From the NCBI GenBank assembly GCA_003446015.1, contig DMBU01000024.1, forward strand, positions 1 through 9,182: 9,182 bases of DNA. Direction: 5' to 3'. Every line of letters starts with the position of its first letter. The first letter of the stretch is position 1. The notes under the pieces are model-generated. The model had not been told where the DNA came from. It searched no databases and saw only the letters and a program-made list of their open reading frames with translations. The DNA is from Bacteroidales bacterium (GTDB taxonomy: Bacteria > Bacteroidota > Bacteroidia > Bacteroidales > UBA12077). This document shows, piece by piece, positions 1 to 6,347 of this stretch. A program made the translations under genes and the position numbers.

Positions 1-2
1 TA

Positions 3-62
3 AAACCCTTGATATACGGATATAACCGCGGGTTTAAGCCCATGATTATCAAAAGAATTTAG
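3..62 (+). CDS. Possible 3' end of an upstream gene (unidentified)
   Basis: A frame is open from the window edge to a TAG at 60-62 and would give about 19 residues ending in FKPMIIKRI. If real, it is the C-terminus of a gene 31 nt upstream of carB, in the same direction and possibly cotranscribed. It does not look like the end of CarA, the usual partner, so I cannot name it. Nineteen open codons in AT-rich DNA can occur by chance, so this is weak. Confidence 0.25.
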   Translation, partial: KPLIYGYNRGFKPMIIKRI

Positions 63-93
63 TCAATTAAAAACAAAAAATAGACAGAAAACA

Positions 94-3000
94 ATGCAAA
101 CAGAAGTAAAAAAAGTATTGGTTTTAGGTTCAGGAGCCTTAAAAATTGGAGAAGCCGGAGAGTTCGATTACTCTGGTTCTCAGGCTTTGAAAGCTCTTAA
201 AGAAGAAGGAGTTGAAACCGTATTGATCAACCCCAATATAGCGACTATTCAAACATCAGAAGGTATTGCCGATAAAATTTATTTTTATCCGGTTACTCCT
301 TTTTTTGTCGAAAAAGTTATTATAAAGGAAAAGCCAGAAGGAATACTTCTTGCTTTTGGTGGTCAGACTGCTTTAAATTGTGGAACAGAGTTATTTAAAA
401 CAGGAATTCTTGAAAAATACAAGGTTAGGGTTTTGGGAACTCCGGTTCAATCCATTATGGATACAGAAGACAGGGAACTTTTTGTAAATAAATTGAATGA
501 GATTAATGTAAAAACTCCCAAAAGCATCGCTGTAACTAACGTACCAGATGCTATTAACGCAGCAAAAGAAGTTGGATTTCCGGTAATTGTTCGTGCTGCT
601 TACACCCTGGGCGGAATGGGAAGTGGATTTTGTTCCAATAATGATGAGTTGGAAAAATTGACAAACAATGCTTTTTCATATACAACTCAAATATTGGTTG
701 AAGAATCCATTAAAGGATGGAAAGAAGTGGAGTACGAAGTAGTTCGCGATAAATACGACAATTGTATTACGGTTTGTAATATGGAAAACTTCGATCCGCT
801 GGGAGTTCACACCGGTGAGAGTATTGTTGTTGCACCTTCACAAACCTTAACCAATGCCGAATATCATAAACTTCGATCCTTAGCTATAAAAATTATCAGG
901 CATATTGGAATTGTAGGTGAATGTAATGTACAGTATGCCTTAGATCCCAACTCTGAAGATTATCGCGTAATTGAAGTCAATGCACGCTTATCACGTTCAA
1001 GTGCTTTGGCATCAAAAGCAACAGGTTACCCTTTGGCATTTGTTGCAGCTAAATTAGCTTTGGGTTATGGCTTGCACGAACTAAAAAACTCAATAACCAA
1101 AACAACAACAGCATGCTTCGAACCTGCTTTGGATTATGTGGTTTGCAAAATTCCACGTTGGGATTTAAACAAATTCATCGGTGTATCGAAACAGATTGGA
1201 AGCAGTATGAAAAGTGTTGGTGAAATTATGTCGATTGGACGAACTTTCGAAGAAGCCATTCAAAAAGGTTTACGAATGATAGGGCAGGGAATGCATGGTT
1301 TTGTTGCCAATAAAGAAATTTATATTGATGATATCGACAAAGAGCTTACCGAGCCAACCGATAAACGGATTTTTGTTATTGCTAAAGCCATTCAAGAAGG
1401 TTATACCGTAGAAAAGATTCATCAACTGACAAAAATTGATCATTGGTTTTTATATAAGCTTAAAAATATATTTGATCTTGAAAATCAACTTTTAGCTTTT
1501 AATACGTTAAATGATCTGCCTAATGAGATATTAATTAAAGCAAAACAATACGGATTTTCAGATTTTCAAATTGCCCGATTGGTTCTAAAAAGCGATGATT
1601 CTGAGATAGAAACGAATCTTATTAAAGTCAGAGAATTTAGAATCAAAAATAAGATTACACCTGTCGTTAAGCAAATAGATACTTTGGCTGCTGAATATCC
1701 TGCCCAAACCAACTACCTGTATCTTACATATAATGGAACAGAGCACGATATTGAGTTTCCTAAAGACAAGAAATCAGTCATTGTATTAGGTTCTGGTGCA
1801 TATCGAATCGGAAGCAGTGTGGAGTTTGACTGGTGCAGTGTGAATGCGATTAATGCCATTAAGAAGAACAATTTCAGATCTATTATGATTAATTATAATC
1901 CCGAAACAGTAAGTACCGATTATGATGTGTGCGACCGCTTGTATTTTGATGAATTGACTTTTGAGCGGGTGATGGATATTATCGATCTGGAAAATCCAAA
2001 GGGAACTATTGTCTCAGTTGGCGGACAGATTCCAAATAACCTGGCTATGCGTTTGGATAAAAGCGGGGTTGAGATTTTGGGAACATCAGCAAATAGCATC
2101 GATAATGCAGAAGATCGACATCGCTTTTCAAGCATGCTCGATCGATTAAAGATTGATCAACCGCGATGGAAAGAGCTTTCAAGTATCGAAGATATATACA
2201 AGTTTGTTGACGATGTTGGATTTCCTGTACTTATTCGTCCATCCTATGTACTTTCTGGTGCAGCTATGAATGTGGTTTCAAATAGAGATGAATTGGAACA
2301 TTTCTTAACCTTAGCAACCAATGTTTCTAAAAAATACCCAGTGGTTGTTTCTGAATTTATCGAAGAAGCCAAGGAAATTGAAATGGATGCTGTTGCAAAT
2401 AACGGTGAAATTATCGTTTATGCTTTATCAGAACATGTTGAGTTTGCTGGTGTTCATTCGGGTGATGCGACCATCGTATTTCCTGCACAAAAAATATACA
2501 TCGAAACGATTAAACGAATTAAAAAAATTACAAGACATATAGCCAGGGAATTAAATATCACAGGACCGTTCAATATTCAGTTTCTGGCAAAGGACAACGA
2601 TATAAAAGTGATTGAATGCAATTTGCGAGCATCGCGAAGTTTCCCTTTTGTTTCGAAAGTACTTAAAACTAATTTTATTGAGTTGGCAACCAATGCCATG
2701 TTAGGATTTCATGTCGATAAACCCCAAAAATCAATTTTCGATCTGGATTATGTGGGAGTGAAGGCTTCGCAATTTTCATTTTCACGTTTGTTAAAAGCGG
2801 ATCCGGTGCTTGGAGTAGAAATGGCATCAACTGGCGAGGTGGGTTGTATTGGAGAGAATTATTACGAAGCAATCTTAACAGCTATGTTATCGGTTGGATA
2901 TAAAATCCCTAAAAAGAACATTCTGATTTCGTCGGGGCCACCACGATCGAAAGTAGAATTGCTAGAAAGTGCCCGAATGTTACATAAAAAAGGTTATAAC

Positions 3001-3312
3001 TTATATGCAACAGGAGGAAGCCAAAAATTTTTGGAATTGCACGGAATTCCTTCAGCCATGTTGCATTGGCCCGATGAAAATCAAAAGCCCAACGTACTTG
3101 ATTTTCTTAAAGCTAAAGAAATTGATATGGTGATAAACATTCCTAAAGATCTTTCTAAAAATGAATTGTATAACGATTATACAATTCGTCGAAGTGCTAT
3201 CGATTTTAATATTCCGCTCATTACCAATGCACGATTGGCAAGCGCATTTGTTTATGCTATTTGTAAATATGATGTTGATAAACTGGAAGTTAAAAGTTGG
3301 GGTGAGTATTAA
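94..3312 (+). CDS. carB: Carbamoyl-phosphate synthase large subunit
   Basis: Makes carbamoyl phosphate from bicarbonate, ammonia (channelled from the CarA glutaminase subunit) and two ATP, feeding pyrimidine and arginine synthesis in the cytoplasm. The 1072 residues match the usual full length (about 1073 in E. coli). The two homologous halves are clear. The carboxyphosphate half opens with VLGSGALKIGEAGEFDYSGS and has the metal/ATP motif EVNAR at 294-298. An oligomerisation region lies at about 400-555. The carbamoyl-phosphate half restarts near 559 with VIVLGSGAYRIGSSVEFDWC and has ECNLR at 841-845, which coincides with E. coli numbering. A C-terminal MGS-like allosteric domain runs from about 936 to the end (ISSGPPRSK, YATGGS at 971-976, VINIPKDL at 1013-1020, IRRSAIDFNIPLITN). 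The ATG at 94 is the only sensible start; its upstream is A-rich without a Shine-Dalgarno. No carA is visible, so it may lie upstream or elsewhere. The allosteric tail looks closer to eukaryotic CPS1 than to E. coli CarB (see findings). Confidence 0.98.
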   Translation: MQTEVKKVLVLGSGALKIGEAGEFDYSGSQALKALKEEGVETVLINPNIATIQTSEGIADKIYFYPVTPFFVEKVIIKEKPEGILLAFGGQTALNCGTELFKTGILEKYKVRVLGTPVQSIMDTEDRELFVNKLNEINVKTPKSIAVTNVPDAINAAKEVGFPVIVRAAYTLGGMGSGFCSNNDELEKLTNNAFSYTTQILVEESIKGWKEVEYEVVRDKYDNCITVCNMENFDPLGVHTGESIVVAPSQTLTNAEYHKLRSLAIKIIRHIGIVGECNVQYALDPNSEDYRVIEVNARLSRSSALASKATGYPLAFVAAKLALGYGLHELKNSITKTTTACFEPALDYVVCKIPRWDLNKFIGVSKQIGSSMKSVGEIMSIGRTFEEAIQKGLRMIGQGMHGFVANKEIYIDDIDKELTEPTDKRIFVIAKAIQEGYTVEKIHQLTKIDHWFLYKLKNIFDLENQLLAFNTLNDLPNEILIKAKQYGFSDFQIARLVLKSDDSEIETNLIKVREFRIKNKITPVVKQIDTLAAEYPAQTNYLYLTYNGTEHDIEFPKDKKSVIVLGSGAYRIGSSVEFDWCSVNAINAIKKNNFRSIMINYNPETVSTDYDVCDRLYFDELTFERVMDIIDLENPKGTIVSVGGQIPNNLAMRLDKSGVEILGTSANSIDNAEDRHRFSSMLDRLKIDQPRWKELSSIEDIYKFVDDVGFPVLIRPSYVLSGAAMNVVSNRDELEHFLTLATNVSKKYPVVVSEFIEEAKEIEMDAVANNGEIIVYALSEHVEFAGVHSGDATIVFPAQKIYIETIKRIKKITRHIARELNITGPFNIQFLAKDNDIKVIECNLRASRSFPFVSKVLKTNFIELATNAMLGFHVDKPQKSIFDLDYVGVKASQFSFSRLLKADPVLGVEMASTGEVGCIGENYYEAILTAMLSVGYKIPKKNILISSGPPRSKVELLESARMLHKKGYNLYATGGSQKFLELHGIPSAMLHWPDENQKPNVLDFLKAKEIDMVINIPKDLSKNELYNDYTIRRSAIDFNIPLITNARLASAFVYAICKYDVDKLEVKSWGEY

Positions 3313-3325
3313 ATTCAAAGTGAAT

Positions 3326-3472
3326 CTGTCCAATAAAAATTTTTTCTCGCAAAGACGCAAACCTGCCTGACGCCTGCCAGTAGGCAGACAGGGCAGGCAG
3401 TGACGCAAAGTTTTATCAATTAATTCTTAGCATCTTAACAAGAATTTTTCATAATATGATTTTTTTGGACAG
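3326..3472. repeat. 147-bp segment bounded by inverted CTGTCCAA ends
   Basis: Perfect 8-bp inverted ends, CTGTCCAA at 3326-3333 and TTGGACAG at 3465-3472, are each followed inwards by an A- or T-rich run. They enclose the spacer between carB and the ene-reductase gene, including the GC-rich palindrome at 3362-3400. A second segment with near-identical ends lies at 4840-4931. No coding capacity is evident. It could be a MITE-like relic, a dispersed intergenic repeat, or a long-range hairpin ending transcription from the convergent genes on either side. The inverted ends are seen directly; their nature is inferred. Confidence 0.45.
3348..3410. repeat. GC-rich nested palindrome flanked by 'gacgcaaa' repeats
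   Basis: CCTGCCTG (3362-3369) pairs with CAGGCAG (3394-3400). Inside it, CTGCC (3374-3378) pairs with GGCAG (3383-3387), so a two-part hairpin can form. The GC content stands out sharply from the AT-rich surroundings. The palindrome is flanked by direct copies of gacgcaaa at 3354-3361 and 3402-3409, themselves part of a tandem 'cgcaaagacgcaaa' run. From general knowledge, such dispersed intergenic palindromes are common in Bacteroidota. Lying just after carB and before the end of the convergent ene-reductase gene, it may also stop transcription. Confidence 0.7.
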
Positions 3473-3485
3473 CTAAAGTTTAAGC

Positions 3486-4580
3486 TTAGGTATAACTTAA
3501 TTGTGATTTATTCATTAATGAATAATCTGTATATCCTTTTTCTCCAGGAGTATAGAAAGTACTGAAGTCCGGAGAGCTTAATTCTACATCTTTTTTAATT
3601 CGTTCCACAAAATCAGGATTTGAAATAAAAGGTTTTCCAAATGCTACCAGTTCTCCTTTGTTTTCATTTAATTCTTTTTCTGCTCTTTCCTTGTCATAAC
3701 CACCGCTAAGAATAATGGTTCTGCCAAATGTATTTCTAATTTTCTCTTTAACAGAATCAGTAACTTTAGGAGCTCCCATTGCCGAGTGATCTACAACATG
3801 AATATATGCAAGTTTTAACTCTCCAAGTTTTTTAGCCAAATACTCGTATGTATCTTCAAGTCCTTCAAATACTTTCATTCCACTCGCTGCACCATAAGGC
3901 GAAAATCTTATTCCTGTTTCTTCAGAACCGATTTCTTCAGATACTTTTCTGGCTACTTCAATGGCAAAACGACTTCGATTTTCAATTGATCCACCAAAAT
4001 CATCATTATGTTTATTTGTAGTAGGATTAATAAACTGATCAATTAAATAACCATTTGCACCATGCAACTCAACTCCATCAAACCCCGCTTCAATCGCATT
4101 TTTTGCAGCCTGTACAAATTCATTTTGTGCTTGCTCAATTTCTTCAACTGTCATTTCTTTTGGAACAGGGTAAGCTTGCATACCATTCTGATCGGTATAC
4201 ATTTCACCTTCAAGTTTAACCGGCGATGGAGCCACAATTTTTGCACCTTCTGGCATATTATCAATATGCGAGACTCTTCCGGTATGCATGAGTTGTACAA
4301 ATATCTTCCCATTTTTACGATGTACAGCATCAGTTACTTTTTTCCAGTCTTCAATTTGTTCTTGATTAAAAATTCCTGGAATTCGCGCATATCCCAAACC
4401 ATTGGGTGATGGTGCAGTTCCTTCTGTAATAATTAGCCCTGCAGCTGCACGTTGTTCATAATATTTTGCAATAAGTTCATTTGGAATATTATTAATTGCT
4501 CTTGACCTTGTCATTGGTGCCATTACAATTCTGTTTTTTAATTGTATGTTGCCTAAATTATAAGTACTAAAAATTTTCAT
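3486..4580 (-). CDS. Alkene reductase, Old Yellow Enzyme family (NemA-like)
   Basis: A 364-residue FMN-dependent (beta/alpha)8-barrel flavoprotein, full length for the N-ethylmaleimide reductase/xenobiotic reductase group. Such enzymes use NAD(P)H to reduce activated C=C bonds, maleimides, quinones or nitro compounds; the physiological substrate cannot be read from sequence. Visible motifs are APMTRSRA (21-28, FMN contact), QLMHTGR (97-102), ELHGANGYLIDQF (171-183) with the substrate-anchoring His173/Asn176 pair and catalytic Tyr178, FGGSIENRSRF (195-205), Arg225 in IRFSPYG, LSGGYD (291-296) and AFGKPFISNPDF (313-324) for phosphate binding. The ATG at 4580 gives the family's usual N-terminus, with A/T-rich sequence and no Shine-Dalgarno before it. 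It is transcribed alone, converging on carB. I saw no Bacteroidota -7/-33 promoter upstream, only a 13-bp palindrome at 4657-4669 that could be an operator. Confidence 0.95.
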   Translation of the reverse strand: MKIFSTYNLGNIQLKNRIVMAPMTRSRAINNIPNELIAKYYEQRAAAGLIITEGTAPSPNGLGYARIPGIFNQEQIEDWKKVTDAVHRKNGKIFVQLMHTGRVSHIDNMPEGAKIVAPSPVKLEGEMYTDQNGMQAYPVPKEMTVEEIEQAQNEFVQAAKNAIEAGFDGVELHGANGYLIDQFINPTTNKHNDDFGGSIENRSRFAIEVARKVSEEIGSEETGIRFSPYGAASGMKVFEGLEDTYEYLAKKLGELKLAYIHVVDHSAMGAPKVTDSVKEKIRNTFGRTIILSGGYDKERAEKELNENKGELVAFGKPFISNPDFVERIKKDVELSSPDFSTFYTPGEKGYTDYSLMNKSQLSYT

Positions 4581-4656
4581 ATTTATTTATTAAGATTTAT
4601 TTAAGAATATTTTGAAATCAATTGTCATCAATAAAAATGCATAGAAAGATTACTGA

Positions 4657-4669
4657 ATGTTTCAAACAT
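4657..4669. promoter_or_regulatory. Candidate operator palindrome upstream of the ene-reductase
   Basis: ATGTTT-C-AAACAT is a perfect 13-bp dyad about 77 bp upstream of the ene-reductase ATG. Genes of this family are often controlled by a TetR-, MarR- or HxlR-type repressor, but none is adjacent here and there is only one copy. In AT-rich DNA a dyad of this size may be chance. Confidence 0.25.
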
Positions 4670-4751
4670 CTTCAATATTTTGAACAATAAATTTCTAACG
4701 ATTCTAGATTGATGACTTGAATTTATTCATGTATACAAACAACAAAATATT

Positions 4752-4817
4752 TTAGATAATGTTTTTTAAAGTATTGATTTTATTTGCTCTTTCGATGAAG
4801 TAGGTTTTACTTTTTAC
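4752..4817 (-). pseudogene. C-terminal relic of the 5728-6132 gene family
   Basis: Read on the minus strand, 21 codons plus a TAA stop match the last 21 residues and stop of the intact protein at 5728-6132. By eye 14 of 21 residues are identical, including KSKT and ERANKINTLK, and both end exactly at the stop. At DNA level 'tttaaagtattgattttatt' is identical in both (4765-4784 and 5741-5760). Similarity ends at about 4817, and 23 bp further on the CTGTCC-bounded segment begins, so the 5' part of this copy has been lost or replaced. It is a fragment with no start codon. The substitutions in the relic are mostly conservative, so it came from a diverged paralogue and not a fresh duplication. Confidence 0.75.
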
Positions 4818-4839
4818 TCCTCTATCAATTTTAAAAAGG

Positions 4840-4931
4840 CTGTCCAAAAAATTCTAAAACTGTTATTTCTTTGAAAAAAGGAACCGAGCTTTAACGAGTT
4901 CAACAAAGTTAATCTCTTATTTTTTTGACAG
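4840..4931. repeat. 92-bp segment bounded by inverted CTGTC(C)AAAAAA ends
   Basis: CTGTCCAAAAAA (4840-4851) faces TTTTTTGACAG (4921-4931); the right end lacks one G of the pair. The interior is non-coding and has a short imperfect dyad (GAAC 4881-4884 with GTTC 4898-4901). The ends resemble those of the 3326-3472 segment, so at least four copies of this end motif occur on either side of the ene-reductase gene. It is likely a small dispersed non-autonomous element or a degenerate insertion-sequence remnant. No target duplication is clear. Confidence 0.45.
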
Positions 4932-4994
4932 AACAGAGTAATACGAGAAACTCCATCACTTTTATATAGTCAGTCAGGAGTTAGAGATCACAAA

Positions 4995-5020
4995 AAAAAT
5001 ACTTTCTAGATAGTTTTTTT
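4995..5020 (-). terminator. Weak hairpin at the end of the XRE gene
   Basis: A quasi-palindrome is centred on TCTAGA (5005-5010). Its flanking arms pair AAAAA-ACT with AGT-TTTTT, apart from two T/T mismatches. It overlaps the XRE stop codon and has an A-run on the plus strand, which is a U-run in the minus-strand transcript. It is GC-poor, so any termination would be weak. Confidence 0.25.
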
Positions 5021-5210
5021 AATTAAATATAAATATGTCTTCAATGGTGCATTCAAACACTTTTGAAATATCGTAAGCTAACTTTAACGAAGGATTGTAT
5101 TTTCCTTTTTCCAAAAAAACAATAGTTTCGCGTCTTACACCAACCTTTATTGCCAAATCAAGTTGCGTTAGGTTGTATCGCGCTCGTAATTCTTTAATTC
5201 TGTTATTCAT
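5019..5210 (-). CDS. Small XRE/Cro-family HTH regulator (YozG-like)
   Basis: A 63-residue protein that is essentially one HTH_3 DNA-binding domain. It opens MNNRIKELRARYNLTQLDLA, the helix 1/helix 2 signature. The recognition helix region is VGVRRETIVFLEKGKYNPSL (24-43), followed by LAYDISKVFECTIEDIFIF. The length and the ending 'tIEDIF' are typical of the minimal YozG-like regulators. Its ATG lies inside the end of the upstream membrane-protein gene (8-nt overlap, 5203-5210), so the two are almost certainly translationally coupled and cotranscribed. It probably acts as a dimer and represses its own operon through the paired operators at 5651-5688 (inference). The membrane partner might modulate it, but nothing in the sequence proves that. 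Confidence 0.93.
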   Translation of the reverse strand: MNNRIKELRARYNLTQLDLAIKVGVRRETIVFLEKGKYNPSLKLAYDISKVFECTIEDIFIFN

Positions 5211-5628
5211 TGATGTTCCCTCTTAAACTAAAATATAAATAAAATGCACCGAAAAGTATGGCCATACCTAAAATACCTGCAGTCATAACAATATGAGCTT
5301 CAATTGATTTTTCTTCTATAATGTAAATTGCAATTAACCATAAATACAAGGAAACATAATAGGAATATGCAGCAGCTTTAAGTTTAATTTTTTTCGATAA
5401 TTCATCCTCAACAGGTAAGCCTTGTTTTTGATTTTTTATTCTGCTAATTGCAAAATAAATCCCAAAACTAAAAAGTGCAGCAATAATTATTACCTGAATA
5501 ATTTCAGGGAATTTAGAAGAATCAGCAGGCTCTGCAGTACCGGATTGAAACAACCATATTCCAACGGTTATTATAACCATTGTAAGAATAAATAAAGGTA
5601 AAAAAAACTTTTTCATAGTGAATAGCAT
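5203..5628 (-). CDS. Four-helix membrane protein paired with the XRE regulator
   Basis: An integral inner-membrane protein of 141 residues. Hydrophobic segments lie at about 8-28, 43-63, 86-104 and 112-134. The loop between helices 2 and 3 is charged (about 64-85, EDELSKKIKLKAAAYSYYVS) and, by the positive-inside rule, probably cytoplasmic. That loop resembles the 'DE...I..KA..YS' stretch of small membrane proteins found next to YozG-like regulators (DUF2178-type), but I cannot assign a family firmly. No catalytic motif is visible. The ATG at 5628 gives MLFTMKKFF; the in-frame ATG at 5616 (MKKFFLPLF) is an equally plausible start and looks more like a normal N-terminus. It is first in an operon with the XRE gene and follows a well-formed promoter with two operators. 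Function unknown; perhaps an accessory sensor for the regulator. Confidence 0.8.
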   Translation of the reverse strand: MLFTMKKFFLPLFILTMVIITVGIWLFQSGTAEPADSSKFPEIIQVIIIAALFSFGIYFAISRIKNQKQGLPVEDELSKKIKLKAAAYSYYVSLYLWLIAIYIIEEKSIEAHIVMTAGILGMAILFGAFYLYFSLRGNINE

Positions 5629-5650
5629 TTGTTATTAATATCTATCTAAA

Positions 5651-5668
5651 TGTTATAAAAATATAACA
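5651..5668. promoter_or_regulatory. Operator copy 1 of the membrane protein/XRE operon
   Basis: A perfect dyad, TGTTATA-AAAA-TATAACA, with 7-bp arms. It lies just downstream of the -7 box and covers the expected transcription start. Its spacer and arms match copy 2 centred 21 bp away, that is two helical turns, which suits two regulator dimers bound on the same DNA face. Confidence 0.65.
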
Positions 5669-5699
5669 CAAAGTTAGAAAAATATAACATATTTGCAAA
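5669..5699 (-). promoter_or_regulatory. Bacteroidota-type promoter of the membrane protein/XRE operon
   Basis: On the minus strand a -33 TTTG (5699 to 5696) is followed after 19 nt by TAACTTTG (5676 to 5669), an exact match to the Bacteroidota -7 consensus TAnnTTTG with correct spacing. Transcription should start near 5662, about 35-45 nt before the start codon. Operator copy 2 overlaps the -7 box and spacer, and copy 1 overlaps the start site, so binding should block the polymerase. Confidence 0.7.
5673..5688. promoter_or_regulatory. Operator copy 2 of the membrane protein/XRE operon
   Basis: GTTAGA-AAAA-TATAAC is the same dyad as copy 1 with one mismatch in the left arm. It has the same 4-bp A spacer and overlaps the -7 box. 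The shared half-site TATAACA is seen in both copies. Confidence 0.6.
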
Positions 5700-5727
5700 A
5701 CATTTTGTGAGTTTTTTTAAATGATTT

Positions 5728-6132
5728 TTACAATAAAGTCTTTAAAGTATTGATTTTATTGGCTCTTTCGAACGAAAAAGTTTTGCTTTTTATAGCAACG
5801 TATGTATAAAGTTCAAAGGCTCTTTGTAGGTAATTCATATTTTTAGAATACTCATTATTCCCTAATGTAAAAAGTAAATCGGCCAGAAGTTCAATATTAT
5901 TAAAAGTAAAGCCATTGTTTTTTGAAAATACACAATCAAAATCAGTCACATTTACATTTAAAATAAAATTAAGATCATTCCCATATTGTTCCTGTAACTC
6001 TTTATTTATTAATTCTTCAGTGGTTTGTTGTTCCTGAATTGTTTTAGAAGGAATAACCTTCCCAATCAGGTATTGTAGCATAATACTGATTTTTTCAATT
6101 TCTCGTAAAATGAAATCTTTTTGATACATCAT
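5728..6132 (-). CDS. Conserved hypothetical protein, DUF6483-like
   Basis: A soluble 134-residue protein without signal peptide, membrane segment or visible catalytic motif. The N-terminus MMYQKDFILREIEKISIMLQ resembles the 'MYQ.D.ILR.IE' opening of DUF6483-type proteins (from memory, so tentative). The rest looks mainly helical: NIELLADLLFTLG (79-91) and YLQRAFELYTYV (101-112) have the spacing of a TPR-like helical hairpin, followed by a terminal helix FERANKINTLK. Two adjacent ATGs (6132, 6129) are possible starts. It lies 99 bp upstream of the membrane protein/XRE operon in the same direction, but that operon has its own promoter. A diverged copy of its last 21 codons survives at 4752-4817, on the other side of that operon. 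Function unknown. Confidence 0.75.
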   Translation of the reverse strand: MMYQKDFILREIEKISIMLQYLIGKVIPSKTIQEQQTTEELINKELQEQYGNDLNFILNVNVTDFDCVFSKNNGFTFNNIELLADLLFTLGNNEYSKNMNYLQRAFELYTYVAIKSKTFSFERANKINTLKTLL

Positions 6133-6347
6133 AGTTTTTTATTTAAGTAACTAAATTACAAAAGCACAATCAGATATCAATATTTTATTGTGTTTATCTA
6201 TTTTTGATTATGAATATATAGATATATTTTAATATATTAGAAATGTTTTTATGTTGAACATAATTGCATATTCTATTGTCTTAATAGCAGTTTTAGATAT
6301 AAATATCAACTTGTTATTGTTTATTGAAACCATTTAAAATTAAACTT

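Larger units (their letters stand above)
4581..5018. other. Gene-poor 438-bp gap with relics and repeats
   Basis: No intact gene fits here. The gap holds the upstream region of the ene-reductase with a small palindrome (4657-4669), a 21-codon relic of the gene family seen at 5728-6132 (4752-4817), and a 92-bp segment with inverted CTGTC ends (4840-4931). A weak hairpin sits at the end of the XRE gene. I see nothing else structured in 4670-4750 or 4932-4990. Confidence 0.7.

Noticed and set aside
1920..2872. Short open frames inside carB on both strands (1920-2135, 2321-2542, 2675-2872)
   Set aside because: They lie wholly within a conserved coding region in other frames and have no recognisable product.
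3052..3408. Minus-strand open frame across the end of carB and the repeat
   Set aside because: It is the shadow of carB's conserved C-terminus plus the GC-rich palindrome, with low-complexity product and no family resemblance.
3348..3410. CRISPR-like or integron attC-like repeat
   Set aside because: There is a single nested palindrome and no regular repeat-spacer series, nor attC core sites or an integrase gene nearby.
4062..4409. Plus-strand open frame inside the ene-reductase gene
   Set aside because: It is the antisense shadow of a conserved enzyme, rich in Phe, Cys and Ile as expected of an antisense frame.
5019..5628. Membrane protein plus XRE regulator as a toxin-antitoxin pair
   Set aside because: The membrane protein is a long four-helix protein, not a short toxic peptide, and the pair resembles known membrane protein/YozG-type regulator operons. 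Toxicity cannot be inferred.
6133..6323. Possible small RNA or riboswitch upstream of pxpA
   Set aside because: The 191-bp stretch is very AT-rich with only A/T dyads such as near 6213-6238; there is no GC-containing helix set or conserved motif to support a structured RNA.
6324..6347. TTG at 6324 as the start of pxpA
   Set aside because: It adds eight residues with no family counterpart; the ATG at 6348 begins exactly where the family does.
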